64,000 nucleotides of DNA from Cristatella mucedo (GCA_009760855.2 WPIO01000113.1:572001-636000); one strand, 5' to 3'. Counted from the first letter of the stretch, positions 23,093 to 34,486 are shown. Notes: generated from the letters alone by a model not told the origin. Program-made: numbers and translations.

Positions 23093-24491
23093 GATATTAT
23101 TATGATTATTGTTATTACTTGTTGACAAAGACGCTGGAGAAGCAATGGGCTAGGGTAACTGCGAGGATCACTAGCTGCGGATACGGAGCCCAGGAGACGG
23201 CTGCTGGTAGATAGATACAAGCATTTTTGGATTGTGCATCTGCGATTCATAATTGTTTTGCAGAAGCTAGACTTGGCTTTTTTCAAGATTGAGTGGGCTC
23301 ATTTATGGAGAGGGCGCCTCAAGCCGGCCACGTGACTGCTGTACGGTATTTTCTTGAAAACGCCTGAGTAACTCCCTTGCACCAGGTGCTGTAACGGCAC
23401 ATCGGGCCAATATTCATCACAGTTGAGAGGCAGCATATTCCTTCTTCAGCAGCATTTTAAGCTAGCACCTCAGGCACTAGATCTCCTTAGTACAAAAATT
23501 TCCGCTTAGAAATCTCTAGTTGTGCAATTCGACCGTTGAATTTTGGTAAAACATCAAAATTCATACATGTCTGTCGCTAGCATCTTAAAAGTTAAAATAA
23601 CTCTCTCTGAGTTGTCTATGATAAGCGCTGGTTTGGTCACGGGATCACGACCACGCTGAAATTGACAAGCTAATAGACTAGTATAGATACTGTCCACAAT
23701 GGCTTCTCTTTATTCAGAAAACTGGGATCCTTGAAAAACAACTGATGGAGTAACCTCAGCCGCTTGATTGCGGTTTTCCAAAATTTTGAAGGAGCTTCAA
23801 CGCAGTGTTTTAAGTCTCTAGTACCGAGCTCTTCATTTACAAATTGATAACGATGATAGATGCAATAGGTTAGCCCAAGACGAAGACTTTCTTCAGTTTT
23901 ATTTCCCGATCCTATTTCAAAGCTACGTGCAAAAGCACTGATATTAACTAGTCCCGTTTTTGAAATTCAAATAGACCATTTAAAGCAATCTCAAGAGTTT
24001 TTGCAGAAAATCTTTTATTAGCTGAATAATTTTCTCTCTCACGCTAATGGGCTTGTCCAAAAGTGTTCATAATCTTGATAAAATATTTTCTAAAGATTGC
24101 ATGCTGACAATAATCATGAGTGTATGGTATAAGAAAGAGAATTTGCCTTTGTTTTCTAAGCACGATAGCACTGTTGCAAAATCCATTCTTGAGTTTACAT
24201 AAGCACTGTATTTTTCCGGTGAGTTTTTTGACTGTATTTAAACGTGCAGTTTAAAGTGCACCGTTGCTCAAATCGAAGAAAATTAGCACACTTGACATTA
24301 TCTATATCGTTTTAATTCTGATGTGTTTAAATTTGATATTAATCGGTGTATATAACACTAATATCTGATCAGTCTCAGGTTTTAGGCCGCTCATTGATCA
24401 GATAGGGCATTGAGAGCTCAGGAAAGTTTTTACACTTTTAAACAGTTGTTTCTCTTCGATTTCTCTCTAGAGAAAAGGAAGGATTATTGGC

Positions 24492-24660
24492 AGCCGTGAT
24501 GGCACACTAGGTAAGGTAGTTGCTTTCACGACCTCGGTCCCGAGGTCGTGGGTTCGATTCCTGCGGTGAGCGATTCTTTGTCGCCACTGCAAGCGTTGAT
24601 GAAAGTCATAAAGGCTCTTCTGTAGCTAAACAAAAAGAGGCTGTTTAATTAGCTAGGATT
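24492..24660 (+). mobile_element. SINE family S1
   Basis: Plus-strand near-consensus copy: GCCGTGATGGCACACTAGG, arm ACGACCTCGGTCCCGAGGTC, B box GGGTTCGATTCC, tail ending TTTAATTAGCTAGG and TTTATT repeats. Confidence 0.88.
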
Positions 24661-25265
24661 TGTTTATTTATATTAGCTAAACCTTTAGTATTAAAAACAA
24701 TCTAACCTAGATAATAAGCTACAGCCTAGGCTACTACAGCCTTAGAGCTAATTGCTTGCTGGATTCAGGTCTTTAATGAGTGCATAATGACATTATAATA
24801 CATTTTTACTTTGATAGAGCCTAACTGATAGATCTGTGGTGGAAAGCATTTGACTTTTATTCGTCCCAGGTTCGTCGTTGCACACACATCCTTTAGAATA
24901 TGCATCACTAGCGCTGCACTGTATTCTTTGTTCCTAATTCAGTAGACGTTTTAGAACAACCATTTCGGCGGCCGTATGTAGCCCAGCGAGCTCTCATGTC
25001 TGGGAACCCAGGGAATCTATTGCAGCTGGGGTAGAACTGTCCCTAATCTTGGAGAAGAATAGAACATTATGACTAGTTATGAAAGCGATCGAATGCATTG
25101 AAATCTTAAGCATCAAGAATTTATCAAAGAGAGAGTGCCTAAGAAAATTACTAGCAAATGAATGCGGTCTAAAACAGAACTACAGATTAGAAGAGCAACG
25201 TTGCCCCGTCTTGCCCTACATTTTGAATGTCCTGCAATTTATAGTTCGTTGTTATCCTCATTTGG

Positions 25266-25435
25266 TGAGCCGTGACGGCACACTAGGTAAGGCGGTTGCG
25301 TTTCACGACCTTTGGCCCAAGGTCGTGGGTTTGAATCCTGTGGTGGGCGATCCTTTATTGCAGCTGCAAGCGGTAGGGATAGTCGTGAAGGCTCTTCTGC
25401 CGCTATACATAAGAAATTGTAGAATCAGTTACAAT
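25266..25435 (+). mobile_element. SINE family S1
   Basis: Plus-strand copy: GAGCCGTGACGGCACACTAG, arm GACCTTTGGCCCAAGGTC (compensating changes keep it paired) and B box GGGTTTGAATCC. Confidence 0.85.
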
Positions 25436-26200
25436 TTTGGTTAAGGGGAAATGCCGACATCAAGTATTGAAAGTATGAAAGTTAGGCATTCAATAAAGTG
25501 CTTGCTATCACTAATGACGACGGTTTCAATGATAAGTACACCGGTATGTTGTCAGCAATTAAAGGATCGCTGATGGCATAAGGCCTTATAAGTTTCAAGA
25601 GCCTCAGTATTAACCGAGAATCACAAAAGACCATGATTAAATCCGAGCTTCTTTAAGAAGTGGGCTCTCTTACTACTGAGTAGAACTAGGAATTACTAAT
25701 ATATGGGCGGCTGAATCGGAATTATAATTACAATTACAATTGCCTTTAACGAGGTTTACATGTCAGTAAAACAGGTTGCTAGAGAGTTGACAGGGATTGA
25801 AGGCCTATGTAGCGGTAATCAATCAAAGTACCCGCCCAAGTGTTTGTCTACTGCATAACATGAAAGCGCATGAAAGTCATTAATCAAACTCAAACATATT
25901 TTTGTCGTGATGACACTCTGAAACATAATGAAGACATATTTTAAGTTCTATATATTTGCTTAGGAGATTATTTAAATGGTGTCTCGAGCTTGAAGCCAAA
26001 ATAATAATTGCACGTAATCCACCTCAAAACTCCAAGGCTCCTAATAAAACACATGAGCAGTGATTTTACTAAATGAGCTGCCCTTATCGGAGACTATAAA
26101 TGATTGGTCACATTTTTTATACTTGAGTGAAGCTTGATTATTACGTAAGCAACTTATAATCTCTAACAGTTAGCTCGATCTTCTGTCTACTTCGTTTCAG

Positions 26201-26433
26201 CGACTGGTGAAGCGGATTCCCTGCACGCTGATTTATCTACAATTGATTACACAGTGCTCGCCACTTGCTGCACCCTCGTATTCATAATTGCAGTCACTTT
26301 AGCAGCCGTCGCCTTCATAATCAGAAAAAGATCTCGGGCAGACCGGCCGGCGCCGGTTAACCACGGCGAGGCTGGCCAGCAAATAAGAGCAGAGGAGGCA
26401 GCTAACGAGGAGCCCATCGCTTCATTAGGCTGA
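26201..26433 (+). CDS. Terminal exon: transmembrane helix and cytoplasmic tail
   Basis: Acceptor ctacttcgtttcag at 26200. After two bases completing the split codon the frame reads TGEADSLHADLSTIDY, then the helix TVLATCCTLVFIIAVTLAAV followed by AFII, then the stop-transfer RKRSRADRP and an acidic tail (AGQQIRAEEAANEEP) to TGA at 26431. This is a textbook type I membrane anchor and enters in phase 1, as the donors of all module exons require. The exon has no internal ATG, so start-based gene finding overlooks it; a minus-strand ORF over the same bases is a shadow. The tail shows no ITIM, ITAM or PDZ-type motif. Confidence 0.65.
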
Positions 26434-26720
26434 GCCACCGGGACGCCGCTTACGCCAGGACTGACAGATAGCAGCCCACGATGGCGGCAGTAAATTGTGC
26501 AAGCTTTCTGCATCGCGCTGCTGTGCTGTGCAGTGCTGGAAGCGGCTGCACTAATTAATCTTGCAAGATGGCGTGCAAGCCGCTTCCGCCTATAAAACGC
26601 TGCAATCGAGCGGCTAGCCCAGTTACCCAAACGATTTCAAGCGAAAATGATTTCAGAAATCCATGGTTTTCATTCGCACGAGAAGGCAGACATATCCAAT
26701 AAATTATACGTCGAAATAGC
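26434..26720 (+). promoter_or_regulatory. 3' UTR with poly(A) signal
   Basis: An AATAAA hexamer lies at 26698-26703, 265 bases after the stop codon of the membrane exon. It is the first such hexamer downstream and sits at a plausible distance. The UTR is noticeably GC-rich compared with the preceding intron. Confidence 0.45.
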
Positions 26721-27100
26721 ACGGATATTTATATTTCTTCGCATCTAATGTTGCTACGCAAGCAAGCACGCATCGCTAACTAGCCCAGAATCGGCGAATC
26801 CGAATCGTGCGCTCCTGATCTCAATGAGGCTGCAGGCTGCAGTTAAGCTGATCGCGTCAACGGCAGTCAAGAATCGACTAAAGATGGCTTATGGCCTCTG
26901 AACCTTGACCTTTTCGCCAGCCGGCATTCCTTTCACCTTGCTCAGTTAGTAATGGGTAGCCAGCGTGCATGCTGAACCTTAGATCCTCCGCTTACATGTG
27001 AATTATTAAATGCGATTTTGCCACAAAAAATGTATGCATGAAGCGCCGGGATTCTGCTGCTTCAGTTTATTCTTGTTGTAAAGCTTGCCGTATAGGATGT
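26721..27100. other. Spacer downstream of the membrane-protein gene
   Basis: I see no gene, repeat family or RNA in this stretch. It separates the modular gene from the duplicated, glycosyltransferase-bearing half of the window. Confidence 0.4.
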
Positions 27101-27640
27101 TTCAGTTGAGTTTCAGCAGAGCGGCAATAGGTTCATTCCTGTGTTGCTTGCTCTTATCATTGTCGTCTACAGCGTCGAGAGCGCTTACTGAGCAGAAAAG
27201 ACGCGCCGATAGACGAGCAAGCAGTGAGTGACAAAAGTGAAGATGGGATGTCACAATTGCATGGACCAATTTATTTGTGGTATCACAGTCTAAACAAGCC
27301 AGAATTGTAGTAATATTACGTAGGTGAAAATAGGCAAACTTGACTGTGGAGCTAATGTGGTCGTCTAATGAAAGTTTGATGCGAAACCCGACAACTATAT
27401 TTCGTGCAGATTTAGCAGCAGATATGCTGGCAGAGCCGAATTTGAGTTTCAGCCTTTCCGATTTATGAATCAAACTTGGTTTGCCCGTAACTAGTACGTT
27501 GTTTTCATCGTCATTCAATTTAAGAAAGTTTGCTTCCCAATATTTTTGGATTTCATCAGCACATGCAGCTAGGAAGCTGAGAGAATTCCGCGTGCTAGAG
27601 GTCTGGGAGGGACGAAAGCAAAGGTACAGCTGAGTGTCGT
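27100..27640 (-). mobile_element. L2-A LINE fragment
   Basis: Minus-strand piece covering RLKLKFGSASIS, LSLDDHISSTVKFAYFHLRN and CDTTNKLVHAIVTSHLHFCH. The same fragment recurs with its flank at 36025-36540, so both belong to one duplicated block. Confidence 0.75.
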
Positions 27641-28059
27641 AATTCTAGAGAGCTTTTTTGGTAGTAAGTCCTTGTAGTTACTTATGAGAAAGTTTTTTCC
27701 TGCGGTCACGGGAGTTATGTAGGTACCGCACCAGCCGCAGCAATAGGCCCACTACATTTTCAAAGCCCGAAATGCAATTTTCTACGGACCCTTACCAATG
27801 TGATGTACAATTTATTCAGTCAAAGATAAAGACTACGGCGTACGTGGTTCAGAATGCTTAAAATTCAGGAACGACATTCTCTAAAGCTGTCGCACTTTGA
27901 CCAACGCACGTTTCCGTTTCGCATTTCTGTGCAGCTACTAAAGTCTCCTTTGCTCCATCTAAAAAAAATTATCGCTCATTTTGAAAAGGTAAAGTCAGCA
28001 TCAAAGTCAAGCCACTGAGAAGCCAATCGAGACCTGCACGTCTAAAGAGACCTTAATAG
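27640..28059 (+). repeat. Duplicated block, left part (copy 1 of 2)
   Basis: Matches 36540-36991 along its length (for example TGATGTACAATTTATTCAGT and GTGGTTCAGAATGCTTA). No coding potential recognised. Confidence 0.75.
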
Positions 28060-28190
28060 CGGCAGTTCTCTGCCTGTGAGTCGCAATCCCTTTGGGGGTC
28101 GAACGACCCTTTCAGATGGTCGCCTAAGAGAATCGGAAACACGAGTTTTTAAATCAATTTCGCACACAATAATTTTATGTTTGCGGGTTG
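28060..28190 (+). mobile_element. SPIN-like hAT MITE, 3' end missing
   Basis: Starts CGGCAGTTCTCTGCCTGTGA and contains CCCTTTGGGGGTCGAACGAC and AATAATTTTATGTTTGC. It breaks off at about 28190, where the K block begins; the complete sister copy is at 36992-37182. Confidence 0.8.
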
Positions 28191-28219
28191 CACGGCCCCG
28201 CACTTGCACAAAGCAATAA

Positions 28220-28292
28220 AAGATTCCTGTTGCTGGACTTGATACAACGACCTGGTTGGATCTGGACACGCAAGCACCCTAGCCCTTAGCGT
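28220..28292 (-). mobile_element. tRNA-like SINE S3 head
   Basis: On the minus strand the A-box-like GGGCTAGGGTGCTTGCG and a decayed B box in the order of a tRNA promoter. The copy at 62075-62145 is clearer (GGTTAAGGTGCTTGCC, GGTTTCGAGTCC). Confidence 0.5.
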
Positions 28293-28619
28293 AATTATTC
28301 TAGGCAATTGTGAAGTCCAGATGGTGCTACATACTTCCACTGCCTGTATATGCACGTCCAAACTGTTTCATCTGAAAGCCACAGTTTATCAGACACCAAC
28401 ACAGATCTGCTCAAAGCTGCCTGTCATTGTCCAAAGACATGTCGTAGCCTAACCTGAGAGGTTAACCATATGTTCATTGGGATTGCTTGCCGGCAGCTTT
28501 CGAGAAACGCTTCTAGATAAGGGTCGTAACTTATAAATCATTTTCAAATTTTTTATTCAGGCGTGTAAATTCAAGACTTATTTCAACATTACAGGTGATT
28601 AAAAATGCAAGTTAATCAA

Positions 28620-29095
28620 TAATAATAATAATGTAACAACAATACATTTGTTTAGCATCCTCAGAGAATGAATCTCTCGCCCCGTACTTTACAGGCGCTG
28701 CATGGTCTGGTGATTACCAAGTGGTTGGTGGTAACATCGGCAAGCAGCAGTCACATGTAAGCACACGAGAAAGAATCACAAAGACTCACCAAATGCTGTA
28801 ATAAACAGATGCGTTTTAAGCTTCTTTTTATGTATCGTCGTGTCAGGCGACGCTGCGACGTGTATCGGTAGTTCCAGAAGAGTCAGCTCCGGGTTTTGAG
28901 AACACAAGAAAAAAGCACAAAATGTCTAACTCTTTTAAGGTTCGTACAAGTTATGGCTTAACGATTATTTTTAGAACAGCGGGTTGTACGAATCTTGTCC
29001 GTGTTTGAGAGTAGTTCTGATAGGTAGGCTGGAGTCAGAGAACGGAGGGATGTATAACAAATTGACAGAACCTTGAAGTCGATAGTTGTGCTTCT
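28620..29095 (-). mobile_element. L2-like LINE 3' end (variant)
   Basis: Minus strand: ATT-type tail, a terminal hairpin around 28655-28700, and KKKLKTHLFITAFGESL-type coding end near 28790-28840. It is part of the duplicated K block. Confidence 0.65.
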
Positions 29096-30317
29096 GACGT
29101 AGATGTTCTTGAATTCAACTCTAAATGATATAGTATTCTTTCATTCTAGCGTTATTTATCTAATGAGATACCAATACACGCTCTTCTTGTACAGCATGTG
29201 TAAAACACCTTGAACGATGTAAAAAGTACGAAACCTCTAGCGCGCATATGCTCACGAATTACAGTCAATTTGAGGGAAAAATGCCGGGAGAAACTGTTGG
29301 GTTTCTGACCGCCTCTTCAAATCTAGAATATTCATTTGCTTTTGGCTCAAATGAGCAGTCTTTATTTCAGAACTGCCAAATGTTGAGAGATATCGTATGC
29401 GTCTAGTAAAATGCCTATGCCCGCTATCCATCGCATCTTGATCGTCCTTATGACCTGTCAAGATAGTAGACGGTGTTTGGTACGCCAGCGGCTGCATTGT
29501 TAATGACAACACGGAAGTAGTGCTCGAGGCTACCATTCATCCCGCCGCCTCCAGTGGTTAAGTTATCAGTATTAACGGCAGTGTATATTTCTAGGAATGG
29601 CTCTCCGTACGATGACAGTTGTGCAAATCTATGTAACTAAAAACTATGCGTCGAAGCAAAGAAAGTCATACAAGCGTGACACATAGTTGAGAGGATTACT
29701 GAGATTAAAAGAAATCTGGACCCCAAAAAAATAGCGTGCTTACCGAGCAGCCCAAGACAAATAGGTCTGACAAAACAGCCCAGATAAATTAAAAGAATAT
29801 TGTTACAAATCTTGAATACTTCGACTAGCTTATAGCATTAAGGATTTTCCATTACGACTATGAAAAATTAAATAGTATAATGTTTTATTGAAAATTTTAA
29901 AAAGTGTAAACGAATGGAAATACGTTTGCTTTATACAATTTGAAATAATTCAAGAATAATTTACTAAAGAGCAATCCGCATTTTGCTAATTCATTTTTTT
30001 TCTTTTGCCGCCATAATTTTATTAATCCTCCCTATCCATATCGATCAGTCAATATGGACAACATAGAATCACAGGTAGGAAAAGTGATGTTAACAAATCA
30101 AGTGTAAACCCTAAACCCTAAGCCAAAAATCCTAAGCCATAAACTTTAATTGTGCATTTTAGGTCTCCCTTAGTATGTTTTTATCTCTAAATTATCAGAT
30201 TTGTCGGGTCTGTTGTGTCGAGGTTATTTGTTTTGTGCTGTTTTGTGTGCATGCAATTTTTTCGGGCTATCTTTTCAGGGGCAATCTTTTCGTGTCACCA
30301 AAGATGAATAAATAAAT

Positions 30318-30482
30318 AAATGCTAGCTGATTAAACAGCCCCTTTTTGTGTAGCAACAGAAGAGCCTTTACTGCTATCACCACCGCTTGCAGTGCGAGAA
30401 GGGATCGCCCGCCGTAGGAATCGAACCCACGACCTCGAACCTCGGTCGTGAAAGCAACCGCCTTACCTAGTGTGCCAAATCC
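30318..30482 (-). mobile_element. SINE family S1
   Basis: Minus-strand copy inserted just right of K block 1: tail CTAGCTGATTAAACAGCC, B box reading GGGTTCGATTCC on the minus strand, shortened arm, and A box GGCACACTAGG. The corresponding junctions at 44375 and 54825 lack it. Confidence 0.85.
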
Positions 30483-30744
30483 AGCCAACGCACTGAATCC
30501 TGTTTTAAATTATCCCGTGGAAATAGGAGAGACTTTAGAATTAAGTAGGCTCACTATCGTATGCAAAGAAGAGATTTCCTTTTCCTCTAGTTTTTATTAA
30601 ATAAGCCACATGCCTCACTCCTGATTCACCTAAAAGAAACATACATACCCCAATGGACCAAAAGAAGCTACAAATTAGATGTCAGAGCTGCCATCATGTA
30701 ATGCCACCACAGATTTCTTTTTTGCGTGGTGGCTACGTATGGCT

Positions 30745-30905
30745 ATCTGGTCTGGCCGAATGGTTAAGATGCTCGCCACGAGCAAGGTCAACGTTAATGG
30801 ATTTAATGACCGGGGTTGCAGGCTCGAGCCCCGTGGCATGTGTGAAGCATCTGAATAGAGATTCAGTTCTCTTTGGGCGCTATACAAATGACATATATTA
30901 TTATA
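30745..30905 (+). mobile_element. SINE family S2
   Basis: Best copy: GGCCGAATGGTTAAGATGCT (A box), B box GGCTCGAGCCCC, then GAAGCATCTGAATAGAGATT and TTCTCTTTGGGCGCTATAC forming the L2-A-like 3' hairpin, with an ATTATT tail. Confidence 0.85.
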
Positions 30906-31764
30906 TTAGCGAGGCAATTGACGTTATCTGGACCGCTCCATAAGGCCAGTTTGCTTTTTACGAGAAGCTAGCGATCGTCCCGAAAATGCTGCGAGCTTCC
31001 CAATTGGCGGGAAAGAGGGTGTCAAAGATGCATGAACAAGTGCAGCTGACTCGTCTGTTTCCGTTCAGCGAGAGCAATAGAAGTTTTATTTCCCGTTTGC
31101 ATGTCCTCTCCTGACTGACTGTTTAACCTTGGCGAACGAGCCGCAAACGTCTTTGCAAGCTCGTAGCGAGTGTGCCCATAAGTATACGCTTAAGCTGACC
31201 CAGCCGATTGGCTCAAAAGGCCGAACTGCCATCGCGGCTGCAAATTTTGGGCGAGCATGTTCTCAAGCACTCTCGTAGTCTTTATCTGGTCAAGTGAGCT
31301 GACTTCGCGAGGGCTAGTCTACAATGGCTTGTCGAGATTAATCGCTAATCGCAACCAGCAGCTCTATCGTGCAGGCTGCCGGAGCCTCAGCTACTGCCAC
31401 ATATTCTGATTAGCTTTTCAATCTGTGCCTATTTTAAGCTCACCTTCTCGCTTTATCGATCAATTCAGACGGGACCGGGCTGCTTCCCATCGCCGGCAGT
31501 GGGAAGCTTGGTACCCACACGTTGCAATGTCTGCGAGGCCAATGCAGACGAAGTAAGAGAGTTCTGCTGCTGTGAACTACACGAGGTACGAGGTTTCGAT
31601 CCTTCGCGTGAACTTATGTATGGAGTGCGCATCTCCCATTCCTTACGCTGTCGTAGTTCCCCACGAAAGTTGACTGAGAGTTAACAGCTGAGCCTCGATT
31701 AAAAGCTACGAGCTTTGCCACTGAGTTATAACTAAGCCGCTTATGATGTAGTATATAAATATAC

Positions 31765-31850
31765 ACACACACACTCACACACACACACATACACTCACAC
31801 ACATATATATATATATGTATATATATATGTATATAAATATATACATAAAT
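31765..31850. repeat. (CA)n/(TA)n microsatellite
   Basis: ACAC-rich then TATA-rich tract; ORFs across it are low-complexity artefacts. The site matches a shorter TA tract at 44740 and a longer one at 55243. Confidence 0.9.
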
Positions 31851-32674
31851 ATCAAAACGGTTGACCCGGCCATTATCGTGTATGCCATGCTCGAGACCTC
31901 CATCGTTCTCTTGGAGCAACGGTCTGTAAGTCAGCGAGTCCTCGTGCTGCAGGAGCGGCTGCAGGGGTCTCGCCGGTCGGCTGGAAGTCACCGGTCGTAT
32001 CTGCAGGCTAAGGCTGTGCTTTTTTTTCTAAGCCGGTGTTGTCGTTAGCGCTTCGTGCAGAGTAACAAGTGCCTTGCTGTGGAGGTCGGCATATTGCGAC
32101 CAACGAATCGATTCGCGTTGCACGAGTCTCACGGCTACCCGAACTAGCGAGAGTCAAGCGGTCAGGACATCGTGCAACGCTTGGGGAAAGCGTCCGTGTT
32201 GTGCTTCGATCTGTTCCAAAGTGCTACCGCTACCGCTAATGAGAGACGTTTATCGCACGCGTTTATCGACAAACTGACTGCCTGTTCATGCTGAGGGCTA
32301 TTGTGTGCACCGCCACCGCTTCCCAAGAGCAGAGCGAGGTCGGCTGGTGGTGCGGCTCTTACCCTGTACCTTTCAGGCTTTGCGAAACGAGTCTCCTCGG
32401 GTAACAGCAGCGCTCGAACTAAGAGGAAGCACTGGACTCGCTTCTACTGCAGCCTGCGCAGGACACGACGCCTCAATGAGCGGCAGCTGATGACTTTGAT
32501 TGATCCCGTCATGGTAAGCAGCATGCGAACTTCTTCACAGCAGGGCCGGGGTGGTAGCCGTTTAAAGTGGCTGCCGCCGCCGCCGCCTTCGCACCTTGGG
32601 CAGGCGGTACCATGCGTTGCACGGTACCACGACATCAGGTGCGGCACCTAGCTTGGCCGACCGCCTCTTCCTCA

Positions 32675-32855
32675 CCCTCTAATTTTTAGCAATATTCTGT
32701 AGCTACAAGTTGGCAGACTGACTGTGGAACTGATGGGGTCGTCTAAGGAAAGGTCGCTATGGAACGAAACACCTAGATTTTGTGCTAATGCAACCGGAGA
32801 TATTCTGGCAGGGTCAATTTTGAACGTTAAGCTTTGCAATTTCACACTTAAACTC
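32675..32855 (-). mobile_element. L2-A fragment
   Basis: Minus-strand piece (LGVSFHSDLSLDDPISSTV) 220 bases upstream of the GCNT pseudogene, present at the same place (45560-45725) upstream of the intact gene, so it was inserted before the duplication. Confidence 0.7.
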
Positions 32856-33075
32856 AATGCAAGCAAAAGTACTTATGTTATAATCAATGCCGTTGTAGGA
32901 TATTTAGTTGTTCCAGCTTCAGAAATCTCAGCTAAAACAACTCAGCCACCAACAATGTCTGCTTTAATTCAGGAAGCAATGTCCATTACAATATCTCCTA
33001 TGGTATTTGCAAAGCCTGGCTTGCGTGTTCATCAAGAACTGGTGGATTAGAACTAGATCATAACAACTCCAACTA

Positions 33076-34480
33076 TGGCCATACTGGATAATCAAGGACC
33101 TATTAAGAGACGAGAGCATGTGCTCTTTAAAGCTGTTGGAAAGTTGCATAGCATGCAGCTCTTATTAACATGTTTCGTGGGAGCTGTTAGCATGGGGAGT
33201 ATTCTCATGTAGACTAATATATCGCTGAAGAGGCTCAACCATTTAAAAGCTACCACAAGATCACGAAGGAACCCTATGGTTCAGCCTCCAGCTTGGGTGG
33301 CTGAGTATCTTAATTATACGACAGTACGTTGCAATCTGCTACTTTAAGACGATAAAGACGAGCAAACGACCGTGCGAAAACTGGTGTCTCAGTACAAAAA
33401 GGAAATTTAGTGCTACCGAGATCGTGAACTGGCTCAGACGTCGTGAAGACGTCTTCAAGTCGTCACCAGCGGCTACCTGCCCTCGGGAAAGGAACTGGAC
33501 TTCGCACTAGCATTCAGCCTTCGCGTCCAGACGTGCGCCACTCAGCTGGAACTCCTTCTTCGTTCTATATACGCTCCTCAAAACTTCTACTGCATTCACG
33601 CAGACGCCAAGGCTCCCGACATTTTTATCTCTGCTATCCGCCGAATGGCTGAGTGCCTTCCGAAGTCCGACTTGCACGGCTTGATTATGACTTTGTCTAC
33701 GGCAGTGCATCACAGATGAATGCCGACCTCGAGTGTATGAGAGTGGCCCGCTCGTGTCAGATACAGTGGCGCTACTTCATCAATCTGGCAGGGCAGGAGC
33801 TGCCGCTTAAAACGAACCTTGAGATGGTTGAGACGTACGTAAACCTCAACGGTTCAAATCATTTCCGCATATATGAAATTAAGGCGTCCGATGCTTGGCG
33901 ACAGAAAAAATGCGTATGGTGCAAAGACCTGGCAGCTAACCAGACGGTGAATTGAACCTCCAAGCACTATGTAAAACAGCCACCGTCTGGTAACGTTGCG
34001 ATATTTAAGAGTTGTTCGAACGGCGCCTTTAGTAGTGCATTCGTCGAGTACATGCTGGACGACCTTTTCGAGCGGCAACTGCACGACTGGTTTAGGGACA
34101 CCTGGGGTCCGGACGAGCACTGCTTCGCCACGCTTTTGTCACTGCTTTCGGCCCCGGGAGGCGTGCAGAGTGTCGCTGCCGAAAGAGCCGTGCTTTGGCG
34201 GTCCAAACAGACGGATCAAAAGTGCTCTGGAAGATTCGTTCGCGCCGTTTGCATATTCATATCTGCAGATTTGCCGTACGTTGCTCGACGTCCGGAATTG
34301 TCTTCCAACAAGTTTAATTACGAAGATGATTCTTTTGCAATCCGCTGTCTCGTCGAAACACTTTTGGAATGGAGAAGAAATCAAAGTGCCTATTTTCAGA
34401 AAGCTCTTATCGCTAAACACTTAAAAGTCATTGGATGTCCGGAAATGGCCACTGCTTTATGTCGAAGCAAGAGCTCTCTT
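33076..34480 (+). pseudogene. GCNT-like glycosyltransferase pseudogene (copy 1)
   Basis: Closely follows the intact copy at 45974-47410 along its whole length apart from the last residues. Lesions seen: TAG in the transmembrane region (33210), TAA near 33343, TAG near 33408, TGA near 33444, a one-base deletion near 33662 (cttccgaagtccg against cttccgaacgtccg) and TGA in place of a conserved Cys codon near 33954. The catalytic-region word GPDEHCFAT is still readable. At about 34484 the coding match ends where an L2-A element begins. It is dead as an enzyme gene; the many lesions imply long relaxation since duplication. Confidence 0.92.
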
Positions 34481-34486
34481 GATTGC

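Larger units (their letters stand above)
20702..26200 (+). other. Intron region B2-TM exon
   Basis: Contains an L2-like pair in head-to-head orientation (21555-22450), four S1 SINEs and, at 20930-21150, an open stretch that may be an alternative end exon. Bases 23100-24490 and 25430-26200 hold nothing that I can identify. Confidence 0.45.
28190..30150 (+). repeat. K block, copy 1 (segmental duplication)
   Basis: Nearly 2 kb that recurs at 62056-64000 in the same order and orientation, and in part at 43775-44375 and 54575-54830. It contains a tRNA-like SINE (S3) in minus orientation, an L2-like tail on the minus strand (28620-29095) and an unrecognised part (29100-30150) that ends in degenerate AAACCCTAAACCCTAAGCC words. 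A minus-strand ORF (29252-29536) is kept in both long copies, but I cannot tell whether it is coding. Confidence 0.85.
30600..33075 (+). repeat. Upstream block of GCNT copy 1
   Basis: Matches 44385-45973 upstream of the intact GCNT gene and, in part, 54825-55938 plus 58102-58223 upstream of the GCNT stub. Landmarks are GCCACATGCCTCACTCC, GGTACGAGGTTTCGATCC, CAGCGAGTCCTCGTGCTGC and TGGTAGCCGTTTAAAG. It carries one S2 SINE and the extra segment 30905-31530, part of which matches only 54825-55160. It may include the ancestral GCNT 5' region, but no promoter motif is evident. Confidence 0.75.

Noticed and set aside
26247-26630. 127-codon minus-strand ORF
   Set aside because: It is antisense to the membrane exon and its UTR; no splice signals or recognisable domain on the minus strand.
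30755-30835. tRNA-Ser/Leu-like gene
   Set aside because: Same reasoning for SINE S2: an L2-A-like hairpin tail follows directly, and two more diverged copies exist.
31614-31991. 125-codon minus-strand ORF
   Set aside because: Its middle is CA/TA microsatellite translated as Y-I-H-V repeats.
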